NCBI GenBank assembly: GCA_934667175.1
Contig: CAKULN010000005.1
Span: 1-64,000, forward strand
Direction: 5' to 3'
Source: an uncultured Bacteroidales bacterium
GTDB lineage: Bacteria > Bacteroidota > Bacteroidia > Bacteroidales > UBA932
DNA length: 64,000 nt
Part shown: positions 46,319-54,369 of the stretch, one piece after another
Layout: every line of letters begins with the position of its first letter
Position numbering within the stretch: the first letter of the stretch is position 1
Made by a program: the position numbers and the translations under genes
The notes under the pieces: generated by a model
Database searches by the model: none
The model's input: the letters and a program-made list of their open reading frames with translations, nothing else
Told to the model about the DNA's origin: nothing

Positions 46319-46344
46319 CAAATTTTGGTAACGTGCAAAATTTG
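46319..46344. repeat. inverted partner of the 46.0-kb hairpin
   Basis: This 26-nt segment matches the reverse complement of 46007-46032 at 25 of 26 positions. Arms CAAATTTT and AAAATTTG surround the shared loop GGTAACGTG. It is not placed as a terminator for any gene. Confidence 0.75.
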
Positions 46345-46395
46345 GGAATTTTCTATTTTTGAACGCCAGTTCTGTTTCGGATAAAAGTAATTCAT

Positions 46396-46419
46396 GTCGC
46401 TTCGGCAGGCTCAGCGACC
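46396..46419. repeat. REP-like palindrome
   Basis: Arms GTCGCT and AGCGAC around TCGGCAGGCTC, 34 nt beyond the acyltransferase stop. Confidence 0.85.
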
Positions 46420-46452
46420 GGGCTAAGCAAGATCGCTGACACCTGCCAGCCT

Positions 46453-47625
46453 TTATTCCTGACGAAGCGGCTCACCGGAGACGAGACGTTCCTTCGATTC
46501 GACAGGGTTGGAATAGATGCGCAGGAAAATGTCACGGAGCTCCGCGCGATTCAGACGACGCTCTACCTTGTCAAGCTTGTGCTCGGTGTACTCTGTAAAC
46601 TTCTCAACATCCTCCGGAGTGTAAAGCTCGGCATACTTGTAACTATGGTTGACAAGATCGTAGGCGATGTAGTTAGTCTTCCAAAGCTGGTAGCCAGCGA
46701 TGATCCTCTTGTCAACAGCATGCCTGATGGCTTGATAGCGATCATTCTTGTCGCAACGGGATGCCAGTTCGATTTCATCAGGAGTAAGAGGAAGTCCGAA
46801 ATTCAAATGAACATCACCTTTCTGCTGTCTGATTCCCATCACGATACTATGCATGTCCTCAGTACGGGTCTTAACATACTTTTGGGTTCTGGAGATCAGA
46901 ATCTCGCGAGCTTTGCGGACATCGCAAGGCTCATATTCATAAGAAATGCTCAAAGGAACAATGTTCAATTCTGAAAAGTTCTCCTTGAAAGACTTTGTGC
47001 CACTCATATCGAGCATCTTCAACAAGCCCTGCTCCGTTGTGTCAATCCCATCCTTAGTTCGCCCCTGTCTCTGAGCCAACCAAATAGACGACTTACCGGA
47101 AGTAATGGTTTGGCGGATATACTTCGACAGGACCTGTGATGACAAGTATAGCTCTCTAGCGGAAATCCCTCTAATCACTCTAATCATCCTGTTGGACCTA
47201 AGAAGGTACTCGACCGTCTTGCTCTGCTTGATCAAGTTGTCACCTACACAAATCTCGGTCATTGGAATGCCGTTCTTAAATAGAACCTGCTGAGTGATGG
47301 CCGGATCAAGGATAATGTCCCTGTGATTGGACATCGCCAGAAACTTTCCTTTCAGTTCCTTGATGTAGCTGATGCCGTCGTATGAGAAATTATGGATTGT
47401 ATGCTCCATAACCCACGACACAGCCTTATTCATCACAATTTCTTGAAATTCATCAATATTGTGCACACTCTTCAAAGCGTTCCTAAGAAAAGTGATCGGC
47501 TCGTCAGGGAAAAGATACTCGGAAATAGCCAATACAGCGGGATGATTCGCGACCTTGTTCAAAGCCTCGACCGCCTCAGCATCATTATAAGGACAGATGC
47601 TATCAAATTCAGATGAATCAGCCAT
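46453..47625 (-). CDS. PlsC-like phospholipid/glycerol acyltransferase
   Basis: 390 residues. The acyltransferase block has SNHRDIILDPA (catalytic NHxxxxD motif, about residues 98-108) and the later IWLAQRQGRTKDG, matching the second substrate-binding motif. The long N-terminal (about 95) and C-terminal (about 130) extensions are soluble and helical, without a clear membrane segment. It is likely peripheral at the inner membrane. Its acceptor could be 1-acylglycerol-3-phosphate or another lipid. Being convergent with the cysteate synthase gene is suggestive for lipid modification but not evidence. Confidence 0.85.
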   Translation of the reverse strand: MADSSEFDSICPYNDAEAVEALNKVANHPAVLAISEYLFPDEPITFLRNALKSVHNIDEFQEIVMNKAVSWVMEHTIHNFSYDGISYIKELKGKFLAMSNHRDIILDPAITQQVLFKNGIPMTEICVGDNLIKQSKTVEYLLRSNRMIRVIRGISARELYLSSQVLSKYIRQTITSGKSSIWLAQRQGRTKDGIDTTEQGLLKMLDMSGTKSFKENFSELNIVPLSISYEYEPCDVRKAREILISRTQKYVKTRTEDMHSIVMGIRQQKGDVHLNFGLPLTPDEIELASRCDKNDRYQAIRHAVDKRIIAGYQLWKTNYIAYDLVNHSYKYAELYTPEDVEKFTEYTEHKLDKVERRLNRAELRDIFLRIYSNPVESKERLVSGEPLRQE

Positions 47626-47650
47626 AATAAATCATCATTTGTTATCTTTG

Positions 47651-47658
47651 CAAATGTA
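47651..47658 (-). promoter_or_regulatory. -7 box for the acyltransferase gene
   Basis: TACATTTG on the minus strand, 26 nt before the ATG at 47625. A plus-strand match TATCTTTG (47643-47650) directly abuts it, but no plus-strand gene follows. Confidence 0.5.
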
Positions 47659-47710
47659 AGCAATTTACTTAACATTAGCAAAGACTTGTAACGAACTATC
47701 AGCAAAGGGC

Positions 47711-48925
47711 TTAAGCATCACGACGGAAAAGCAGTGAGCTATCACCGTAGCTGAGGAACCGGAAATCGTGACCTAGAGCATAGTCATAGATAGTCTTCCA
47801 ATCACCACCGACAAATGCCGAAATCAGCAGAATCAGAGTACTTTCCGGCTGATGGAAATTCGTTATCAGAATGTCAACCAGCCTGAAACTAAATCCCGGC
47901 ACGATAATGATCCTGGTGCCGACCTTGAGTTCATCAAGTCCATTATTCTCCAAATAAGAGATAATGGCATCCAATGAATCTTCCAATGAGTATGAATATT
48001 CCCGCTCGTACGGTGCCCACTGCCCGACATCCTCAGGAAGGCCTTTCTCGATGCAGCTGACACCGACATAATACAAAGACTCCAAGGTACGGACAGAAGT
48101 CGTCCCGACTGCTATAAGTTTGCCTTTATTGGCACGGATTCGCTTGAGAAGCCCAAGAGTCACCACAAACGGCTCCCTATGCATAGGATGGTCGGCAACA
48201 TCCGAACTTTTAACCGGAAGAAAAGTGCCAGCACCTACGTGAAGGCAGACATTCTCGCAATCAATACCTTTCGAAGCAATCTCATCCAACACGGCCTGAG
48301 TGAAATGAAGTCCGGCGGTAGGGGCCGCCACGGATCCACGAATATGTGCGTACAGAGTCTGGTAGCGTTCAGTGTCAATAGATTCCGTCTCTCGGTTCAG
48401 ATACGGAGGAATCGGAACCGTACCGCACAATTCCAGAACACGGGAAAAAGGGTTGCCGTCCTGCCAGAAGAACTCCACAATCCCTGTCTCACCGTTACGC
48501 TCCACTAAAGTAGCCTTCAACCCCATAGCGGAAACCAAATGGTTATTATCCGGATTATACAAAGAAAGAACGTCACTTTTCCAACGCTTGGCGTTTCCTA
48601 TCACACACTTCCATCGGCAGCGCTCTGTGGCAGCGAAAGCTGTGTTATATTCAGGCGGATCAATTGGCTCAAGGCAGAATATCTCTATATGAGCTCCTGT
48701 ATCCCGCTGAAAATGAAGCCTCGCAGGCACAACCTTGGTGTCATTGAATATCATCAGAGAGCCAGATGGCAGGAGGGAAGGAATATCCTTGAATATGTAC
48801 TCGCTGACATTCCCGTCCTCGTAACGAAGAAGCTTGGATGCATCTCGCTCCGCAAGCGGGTATTTAGCAATCCTCTCCTCAGGAAGAGGGTAATTGTAAT
48901 CCTCTATTTTTACAGATGGTATCAT
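47711..48925 (-). CDS. queA: S-adenosylmethionine:tRNA ribosyltransferase-isomerase
   Basis: Makes epoxyqueuosine in the anticodon of queuosine tRNAs. 404 residues: the N-terminus has YNYPLPEERIAKYPL and DASKLLRY. The middle has FNDTKVVPARL and the SAM-binding block SVAAPTAGLHFT, with HVGAGTFLPVK after it. The C-terminal half has TNFHQPESTLILLISAF. It is about 50 residues longer than E. coli QueA, as usual for Bacteroidota. It is upstream of the acyltransferase in the same direction, with a gap of 85 nt and a separate promoter. Confidence 0.95.
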   Translation of the reverse strand: MIPSVKIEDYNYPLPEERIAKYPLAERDASKLLRYEDGNVSEYIFKDIPSLLPSGSLMIFNDTKVVPARLHFQRDTGAHIEIFCLEPIDPPEYNTAFAATERCRWKCVIGNAKRWKSDVLSLYNPDNNHLVSAMGLKATLVERNGETGIVEFFWQDGNPFSRVLELCGTVPIPPYLNRETESIDTERYQTLYAHIRGSVAAPTAGLHFTQAVLDEIASKGIDCENVCLHVGAGTFLPVKSSDVADHPMHREPFVVTLGLLKRIRANKGKLIAVGTTSVRTLESLYYVGVSCIEKGLPEDVGQWAPYEREYSYSLEDSLDAIISYLENNGLDELKVGTRIIIVPGFSFRLVDILITNFHQPESTLILLISAFVGGDWKTIYDYALGHDFRFLSYGDSSLLFRRDA

Positions 48926-48950
48926 CTCGTTGAGATTTTAAAATTTCATA

Positions 48951-48958
48951 CAAAGTTA
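48951..48958 (-). promoter_or_regulatory. -7 box for queA
   Basis: TAACTTTG on the minus strand, 26 nt before the ATG at 48925. Confidence 0.55.
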
Positions 48959-49341
48959 GCCGAAGTATGAGAATTATCAAATTCTCGAATATGTATAGCA
49001 TCTAAACATTTTAGTATCCAAATACGGTTTACAAACATAAACTACGCAACAACATTTGTAAACCTTAAGCCAATTTACAACTTTGATTAAATATGTATAA
49101 TAAGGAATTATTATCAAGAACATTTTTCAAGTATAATATACAGAATATTAGAAAATTATGCTATACCAAATAGACTATAGATTTAAACCCTAGACGTAAA
49201 CTTTAAACATCAGCGGTCATTTTACATAAATAGTAGAGATATAATCCTATTATACTTATTAATAACTAATCAACTACTCTAATTTAACTATATTAATTTC
49301 TAATTAAGTTATGATTGTCTCGTAATTCATTTTACTTTTGT

Positions 49342-49359
49342 AACACCGAGCTCAGTGTT
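49342..49359. promoter_or_regulatory. near-perfect palindrome at the XRE promoter, candidate operator
   Basis: AACACCGAG and CTCAGTGTT form an 18-bp palindrome with one mismatch. It covers the first two bases of the -33 TTG (49358-49360), so a bound repressor would block the promoter. Confidence 0.5.
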
Positions 49360-49388
49360 GATTTTTACATTCGTTTGTGTTAATTTTG
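49358..49388 (+). promoter_or_regulatory. TTG-N20-TAnnTTTG promoter for the XRE gene
   Basis: TTG at 49358-49360 and TAATTTTG at 49381-49388, spaced by 20 nt. The start codon lies 20 nt after the box. Confidence 0.65.
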
Positions 49389-49407
49389 TAAACAAATCAC
49401 ATTTGTA

Positions 49408-49842
49408 ATGAACAATAGGTTGCAAAGATTTTTGGATGCCGAGAACATCACACAGTCACAACTGGCGGAAAAACTGGGGGTGGCCAAGGCTAGCATATCA
49501 CATATTCTAGCCGGCAGGAACAAACCAGGATTCGACTTCATTCAGAGCATGGCTCAGTGCTATCCTGATTTGAACCTGGACTGGCTGATAGCCGGAAAAG
49601 GGAAAATGTTTAAATCCCAAGCCGTGCAACCCTCCGAAGAGCCTTCTATACCAACAAAGATTAAGTCAAGCGGCCAATTATTCGATTCTCAAGAGCCGAA
49701 TTTGTTCCCTGAAATGACGGAACAGCCTGAACATCAGTCACAAACTGGGCAAGTCTCCCCTGCCGAATCCAAGCCTGATCCACCGAAGATCTCGAAGATT
49801 CTGGTTTTCTATGACAACGGGACGTTCAAAGAGATAGATTGA
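49408..49842 (+). CDS. XRE-family helix-turn-helix transcriptional regulator
   Basis: 144 residues. Residues about 5-62 are a Cro/CI-type helix-turn-helix (ENITQSQLAEKLGVAKASISHILAGRNKP). A NLDWLIAGKGKMF segment typical of Bacteroidales XRE regulators follows. The rest is a Ser/Pro/Gln-rich linker and a conserved-looking tail ISKILVFYDNGTFKEID, which may be an interaction strand. Target genes are unknown. The palindrome and TTTGTAAAC sites around its promoter suggest autoregulation. Confidence 0.88.
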   Translation: MNNRLQRFLDAENITQSQLAEKLGVAKASISHILAGRNKPGFDFIQSMAQCYPDLNLDWLIAGKGKMFKSQAVQPSEEPSIPTKIKSSGQLFDSQEPNLFPEMTEQPEHQSQTGQVSPAESKPDPPKISKILVFYDNGTFKEID

Positions 49843-49889
49843 CAGTGTAATTTGCATGGAAAACCTTTCAGCGTTCTGCTGATTTTGTC

Positions 49890-49897
49890 TAAATTTG
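49890..49897 (+). promoter_or_regulatory. -7 box for pyrD
   Basis: TAAATTTG, 52 nt before the pyrD ATG. No well-spaced TTG is obvious. Confidence 0.5.
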
Positions 49898-49949
49898 TTG
49901 TCATAAAAACCAGTGGACGGAAATAACACCGCGCCTTGGGAAAGCATCA

Positions 49950-51005
49950 ATGAATATGTACAGACAGCTCATCAGGCCAATCTTATTCAAATTTTCACCG
50001 GAGACGGCGCATAACCTCACATTCAAGGGACTCAAGTTTCTTCGGCATATCCCTTTTGCAGGAAGACTTTTGAAGTTGATCTACAGCCGTAAGGCTCCGT
50101 CGCTGTCAAGAAACGTGTTTGGAATTGATTTTCCGTCACCAGTCGGTCTTGCAGCCGGTTTGGACAAGAACGGAGAATTGTACAATGAACTATCATGGTT
50201 CGGCTTCTCATTCATCGAGATAGGCTCACTTACCCCGGAAGCCCAGCCTGGCAATCCGAAACCACGTCTGTTCCGGCTTCCTCAGGACAATGCCATTATC
50301 AACCGGATGGGAATCAATAATAAAGGGATACGGAACGCAATCCTGCATATTCAAAAAGACGCTCCGAAAACAATCCTTGCGGCAAGCATTGCAAAGAACA
50401 GCACAAGCGCGTCTGACGAGGACACAATAGCTGACTACAAGAAGGCCTTCTCTTTCATGTACGACTTTGTGGACATGTTCACCGTGAATGTCTCATGCCC
50501 TAATGTGCACGGATTGCAGAACCTCCAGGATGTGTCGTACTTATCAGACATCATGGATCCGCTGCTTGAACTTAGGATCTGCTACGATGTTTATAAGCCT
50601 ATTCTTGTCAAGGTCTCCCCTGACATTCCAGTCGAGGAACTGGACGAGATTCTGAAATACTGCATGCAGTCCGGCATCGACGGAATCGTGGCCGGGAACA
50701 CCACAAGATCGCGCGAAGGGCTGAAAACCAGCAAGTCAAGGATAGAGAAAATCGGCAACGGAGGGCTTTCCGGTGCCCCTTTGTACGCCAAGAGCCTTGC
50801 CATGGTCAAGCATATTCATCAGTTTACTTCGGGACGGCTGCCGGTTGTGGGAGTCGGTGGCATCATGACACCTGAGCAGGCAAAGGAAATGCTGGACGCT
50901 GGTGCGAGTCTGATTGAAATCTACACAGGGTTCATCTACGAAGGCCCTTCATTAGTGAAAAGAATCAATAAGTATTTGGAAACAGGCAATCTGAATAATA
51001 ATTAA
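49950..51005 (+). CDS. pyrD: dihydroorotate dehydrogenase, class 2 (quinone-linked)
   Basis: Oxidises dihydroorotate to orotate in pyrimidine synthesis and passes electrons to quinone. It has 351 residues. The N-terminal helical pair (MNMYRQLIRPILFKFSPETAH) is the membrane/quinone module that defines class 2. The barrel has GLAAGLDKNGE, IGSLTPEAQPGNPKPR and NRMGINNKG. FTVNVSCPNVHGL supplies the catalytic Ser region. VKVSPDIP, GNTTRSREGL and VVGVGGIMTPEQA follow. The start ATG lies inside a GAATATG hexamer. CinA follows after 6 nt. Confidence 0.96.
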   Translation: MNMYRQLIRPILFKFSPETAHNLTFKGLKFLRHIPFAGRLLKLIYSRKAPSLSRNVFGIDFPSPVGLAAGLDKNGELYNELSWFGFSFIEIGSLTPEAQPGNPKPRLFRLPQDNAIINRMGINNKGIRNAILHIQKDAPKTILAASIAKNSTSASDEDTIADYKKAFSFMYDFVDMFTVNVSCPNVHGLQNLQDVSYLSDIMDPLLELRICYDVYKPILVKVSPDIPVEELDEILKYCMQSGIDGIVAGNTTRSREGLKTSKSRIEKIGNGGLSGAPLYAKSLAMVKHIHQFTSGRLPVVGVGGIMTPEQAKEMLDAGASLIEIYTGFIYEGPSLVKRINKYLETGNLNNN

Positions 51006-51011
51006 AACAAT

Positions 51012-52280
51012 ATGGCAAACGCATCAATCTGCACTATCGGTGACGAGATTCTGATCGGCCAGATAGTGGACACAAATTCTTCACACATATCATGCGCTCT
51101 AGAGGAAATCGGAGTGAAAGTTACCAGAATGCTCTCTTTCGGAGATGACCATGACGAGATTGTCAAGAATTTAACAAATGAACTTACACTCAATGAGATA
51201 GTCATCACCACCGGAGGTCTTGGTCCAACCAAGGACGACATCACCAAAGCGGCGTTGGCTGAGATTTCAGGAAGCAAAGGCTATGTCACCAACGATGGGC
51301 AGTTGAAAATGGTCCACGAGATCCTTCACTCCAGAGGTCTCGATGTTCTGGACATAAACAAGGCTCAGGCCCTAGTTCCTGACACTTGCGAAGTTATTGT
51401 CAACCATCTTGGTACGGCCCCGATTATGGTGTTCCGCTTTCCGCAGGAAAGGTTCGGCCACACGGCTACTCTCTACGCCCTTCCAGGTGTCCCGTTCGAG
51501 GCCATAGGAGCGATTCCGGATGTCATCAAAGATGTGAAAGAGCACAACGACCTTACTGACATATTCCATAAGTGTGTGATGGTCTTTGGATTGGCTGAGT
51601 CAGCACTTTCCAAGGAAATCGAATCTTGGGAAGACAGTCTGCCGAAGGACATGCACCTTGCCTACCTTCCCAATCCATTGACAGGGGTCCGTCTAAGACT
51701 ATCCATCTACGGTGGTTCGAAAGAAGAAGAGGAAAAACGCATAGACGATGCCTTCTCGAAGCTGAAGCCGATTCTGGGTGATAAGATATATTCATACAAA
51801 GATGACACCTTGGAGAACGCTGTAGGAGCATTGCTGCGTGGCACGGGAATGACCCTCAGCGCGGCGGAATCCTGCACAGGTGGCAAGATTTCCTCATTGA
51901 TCACCTCCGTCCCCGGGGCTTCTGAATATTACCTCGGCTCCGTCACCTCCTACGCAATTGCGATAAAGGAAAAAGTACTTGGCGTGCCTGATGCCACTAT
52001 TAATGAATATGGCGTGGTGAGCTCCGAAGTGGCCACCGCAATGGCTGAAGGAGTCAGAAATTTGACCGGAAGCACCTACGCTGTCTCGACCACAGGATTG
52101 GCCGGCCCCGGAGGCGATGAGCACAACCCGGTGGGCACAGTCTGGATAGGAATCGCTGGTCCAAACGGCACAAAATCGGTAAAAAAAGTCTATAAAAACG
52201 ACAGAAAAAGGAATATTGAGAGATTTGCCGCCGCTGCGCTCAATGAACTCAGGCTATTCATTCTTAATGAACGCAAATAA
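51012..52280 (+). CDS. cinA: CinA: competence/damage-inducible protein with NMN amidohydrolase domain
   Basis: 422 residues. The N-terminal MoCF-like domain (about 1-170) has TIGDEILIGQIVDTNS and ITTGGLGPTKDD, linked in other species to ADP-ribose pyrophosphatase activity. The C-terminal CinA/PncC domain (about 260-420) has LSAAESCTGGKISSLITSVPG, VTSYAIAIKEKVLGVP and TTGLAGPGGDEHNPVGTVW, and deamidates nicotinamide mononucleotide. Both halves look complete. It is tightly linked to pyrD, and the hairpin at 52295-52334 follows. Confidence 0.95.
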   Translation: MANASICTIGDEILIGQIVDTNSSHISCALEEIGVKVTRMLSFGDDHDEIVKNLTNELTLNEIVITTGGLGPTKDDITKAALAEISGSKGYVTNDGQLKMVHEILHSRGLDVLDINKAQALVPDTCEVIVNHLGTAPIMVFRFPQERFGHTATLYALPGVPFEAIGAIPDVIKDVKEHNDLTDIFHKCVMVFGLAESALSKEIESWEDSLPKDMHLAYLPNPLTGVRLRLSIYGGSKEEEEKRIDDAFSKLKPILGDKIYSYKDDTLENAVGALLRGTGMTLSAAESCTGGKISSLITSVPGASEYYLGSVTSYAIAIKEKVLGVPDATINEYGVVSSEVATAMAEGVRNLTGSTYAVSTTGLAGPGGDEHNPVGTVWIGIAGPNGTKSVKKVYKNDRKRNIERFAAAALNELRLFILNERK

Positions 52281-52294
52281 TTAGAAATCAATGG

Positions 52295-52334
52295 TGGTAA
52301 CAAATTTGTTTATTCTATAAACATTTTTGTTACC
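52295..52334. terminator. bidirectional terminator-like hairpin between cinA and the M19 dipeptidase
   Basis: GGTAACAAATTTGTTTAT pairs with ATAAACATTTTTGTTACC at 16 of 18 positions, with a 3-4 nt loop. It lies 14 nt after cinA and 24 nt before the end of the convergent gene. There is no long T run beyond the stem. Confidence 0.6.
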
Positions 52335-52358
52335 GCTAATTACATTGCCTTTAGGCGA

Positions 52359-53441
52359 TTATATTGCCGCCTGTTCGCTCACTTCATTGAAAACTCTTAG
52401 GAAATTCCTGCCTGCTACCTTTTCGATCAGGTCATCGGTATATCCCCTTCGAGACATCTCATCAAAGATCACTCTGATTTTTGAGACGTTCTCCAGTCCG
52501 ACTGGCGTTACCTCAATACCATCAAAGTCGGAACCTATTCCCACACTGTCAATGCCTGCGACTCTTACAGCATGGTCAATGTGATCCACAACATCTTTAT
52601 AGGAAGGTCTCGGAAGGGCCGCCAACTCATCCTGTACAGCATTCCAGGCGGCAGCCTTAGCCGGGTTTAATGGATCGCTGATCCAATCTTGCTCCGTCCA
52701 ACTCTTCGATTCAAGGCCGGAATCCGCCAGAGTCTTCGCAAACGCATCCGACAGAAACACAGGATAGAAATTGATTTGGATGACGCCTCCCTTGTCAGCA
52801 AGAGCACGAAGCATCTCATCGGACATATTCCTTCTATGATGAGCTAACGCACGACAACATGAATGGGTAGAAACTATTGGCGACTTGGAGCACTTGAGCA
52901 CATCGTAGAATGTCTCGTCTGATGCATGTGCGATGTCAATGATCATTCCCAGACGGTTCATTTCGGCGACCACTTCCCTGCCGAACGGGCTGAGTCCATG
53001 CCAGCGTCGTCCTTCAGCGGCAGAGTCCGCTATCTCATTGTCCGCATTGTGTGTCAAGGTAATATATCGCACGCCAAGACAATGGAAAACACGAAGGAGG
53101 GAAAGAGACTTCTGAATCGGAGCACCATTCTCCATGCCTATGAGTATCGAGACCAGACCCTTGGACTTATTGCGCAGAGCCTCTTCCGGAGACATGGCAA
53201 GCGCTGCCTGATCTGGATTGGCACCGATCTGGTCATAAATCCGTCCTATCATCTCCAAAACATGACGCGTGGATGCATCTGGAGTCATGTCAGCCGAAGT
53301 GTACAAGGCGAAAAAAGAAGCGTCCACCCCACTAGCCTTAAGCTTCGGCAGATCGACATGTCCTCTTTCATTGTCTATTCCTATGTCGCGTCCCCTCATC
53401 ATCATTGTAGGGGTGTCGCAATGAGAATCCAGGACGAACAT
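52359..53441 (-). CDS. membrane dipeptidase, M19 family
   Basis: Zinc dipeptidase (renal dipeptidase family) of 360 residues from MFVLDSHCDTP. This start overlaps the GIN gene stop as TAATG; the longer frame to 53507 is an overlap artefact. Metal ligands are DSHCDT (His/Asp), IGMENG (bridging Glu), and the His sites in IIDIAHAS and VSTHSCCRALAHHRRN. The end has IGSDFDGI, and KVAGRNFLRVF near the C-terminus. No signal peptide is seen, so it is probably cytosolic. It is last in the operon that begins upstream with the thioesterase or valS. Confidence 0.92.
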   Translation of the reverse strand: MFVLDSHCDTPTMMMRGRDIGIDNERGHVDLPKLKASGVDASFFALYTSADMTPDASTRHVLEMIGRIYDQIGANPDQAALAMSPEEALRNKSKGLVSILIGMENGAPIQKSLSLLRVFHCLGVRYITLTHNADNEIADSAAEGRRWHGLSPFGREVVAEMNRLGMIIDIAHASDETFYDVLKCSKSPIVSTHSCCRALAHHRRNMSDEMLRALADKGGVIQINFYPVFLSDAFAKTLADSGLESKSWTEQDWISDPLNPAKAAAWNAVQDELAALPRPSYKDVVDHIDHAVRVAGIDSVGIGSDFDGIEVTPVGLENVSKIRVIFDEMSRRGYTDDLIEKVAGRNFLRVFNEVSEQAAI

Positions 53442-54346
53442 TACTGACGAGTAACTGAGGCGTTCTGAATCTTCACTATCTTGATTAGAGGATCTCCTGA
53501 GTAGCAAACACTTGCGCCTTTGCCTAAATCAAGAGAAAGAGTCTTGGCCGGTGTCACAGTCAAGTCTGCACCGTCAAGTGAGACATTGACATCTTCAACG
53601 GACATCGTGACTGCATCAACCTTGGACGAGCCTCCCTTACCGGTGACATTCAAGACGTTAGCCTTCCCGGAAAGTGAAAGTTTAGCACTACCGGCCGTGC
53701 AGACAGAAGAAGTCTCACATTGCCCGTTGATCGCAAGATCAGCGGATCCGGAGTTATTGACCTCAAGGGTCTTTGCTGAGTATTCAAGCACAACGGTAGC
53801 GCTACCTTCGGCATTGACAGTGACTTTATCCTCCGCCTTTACATTGATGGATGACAACTTTGATTTCTTGCTGACAGAGAGAGAGACTGAGTTCGCGTTG
53901 ACATTCAGATTGGTTATACTTGATGTCCCGGAAAGACTCAACTTGAAATCATTCGAGTTCAAGCTACCGTCTGACGAAAAAGCACAATCATCATTCAGTG
54001 TAATAGAGTTAAGAACCGGTACATAAACAGTAGCTTCAAGTACAGGCCCATCCGAGTTCTTACCCTTAAATGTTTTCCTGACTTCCTTCGGAACCGATTT
54101 CTCATCTATGCCGATGAACAGGGTTCCCGCTTTCACATAGCATTGGATATAGCTCTCAAGGGCATCGCTGACCTTGAACTTGGCGTTGTACCCGGCCTTC
54201 TCTACCATAGTCACTTTAAATCCGTCAGAGACGGAGATGGCATCGAATTCTGAATATTCATGCTCAATGGTCCGTGTCTGCGCAAACGAAAGGGCAGAGG
54301 TTGATGCAATTATGAAAATCACTACCAACAAAGACTTGATATTCAT
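53441..54346 (-). CDS. GIN-domain (DUF2807) secreted protein
   Basis: 301 residues with a signal peptide ending near LSFAQ (about 23). The mature part is a repetitive beta-solenoid with short hydrophobic/Ser/Gly repeats (SLSVSKKSKLSSINVKAE, LEVNNSGSADLAI, AKLSLSGKANVLNV). This is the head GIN domain often seen in Bacteroidota, presumed to be a cell-surface or adhesion-type protein of unknown function. It lies between the ABC-F gene (23-nt gap) and the M19 dipeptidase (1-nt overlap). Confidence 0.88.
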   Translation of the reverse strand: MNIKSLLVVIFIIASTSALSFAQTRTIEHEYSEFDAISVSDGFKVTMVEKAGYNAKFKVSDALESYIQCYVKAGTLFIGIDEKSVPKEVRKTFKGKNSDGPVLEATVYVPVLNSITLNDDCAFSSDGSLNSNDFKLSLSGTSSITNLNVNANSVSLSVSKKSKLSSINVKAEDKVTVNAEGSATVVLEYSAKTLEVNNSGSADLAINGQCETSSVCTAGSAKLSLSGKANVLNVTGKGGSSKVDAVTMSVEDVNVSLDGADLTVTPAKTLSLDLGKGASVCYSGDPLIKIVKIQNASVTRQ

Positions 54347-54369
54347 AGTATTTTTAAATTTAAACGTTC

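Larger units (their letters stand above)
45960..46452. other. repeat-rich intergenic region
   Basis: 493 nt between the stop of cysteate synthase and the stop of the convergent acyltransferase gene. It holds a 21-bp hairpin, a second related hairpin in inverse orientation about 300 nt away, three REP-like palindromes and an AT-rich core (46200-46270). Only tiny frames occur, such as a 10-codon ORF at 46279-46311. TATTTTTG at 46353-46360 is a plus-strand box match with no gene behind it. Confidence 0.7.
48926..49407. other. AT-rich regulatory gap upstream of the XRE gene
   Basis: 482 nt of AT-rich DNA with no credible ORF or RNA gene. Its ends hold the queA and XRE promoters. TTTGTAAAC-type sites are present: a perfect 10-bp inverted repeat GGTTTACAAA (49026-49035) and TTTGTAAACC (49055-49064), then TTTGTAAC at 49337-49344 and TTTGTAAAC at 49385-49393. 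The centre (about 49080-49320) shows nothing further. Confidence 0.6.
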
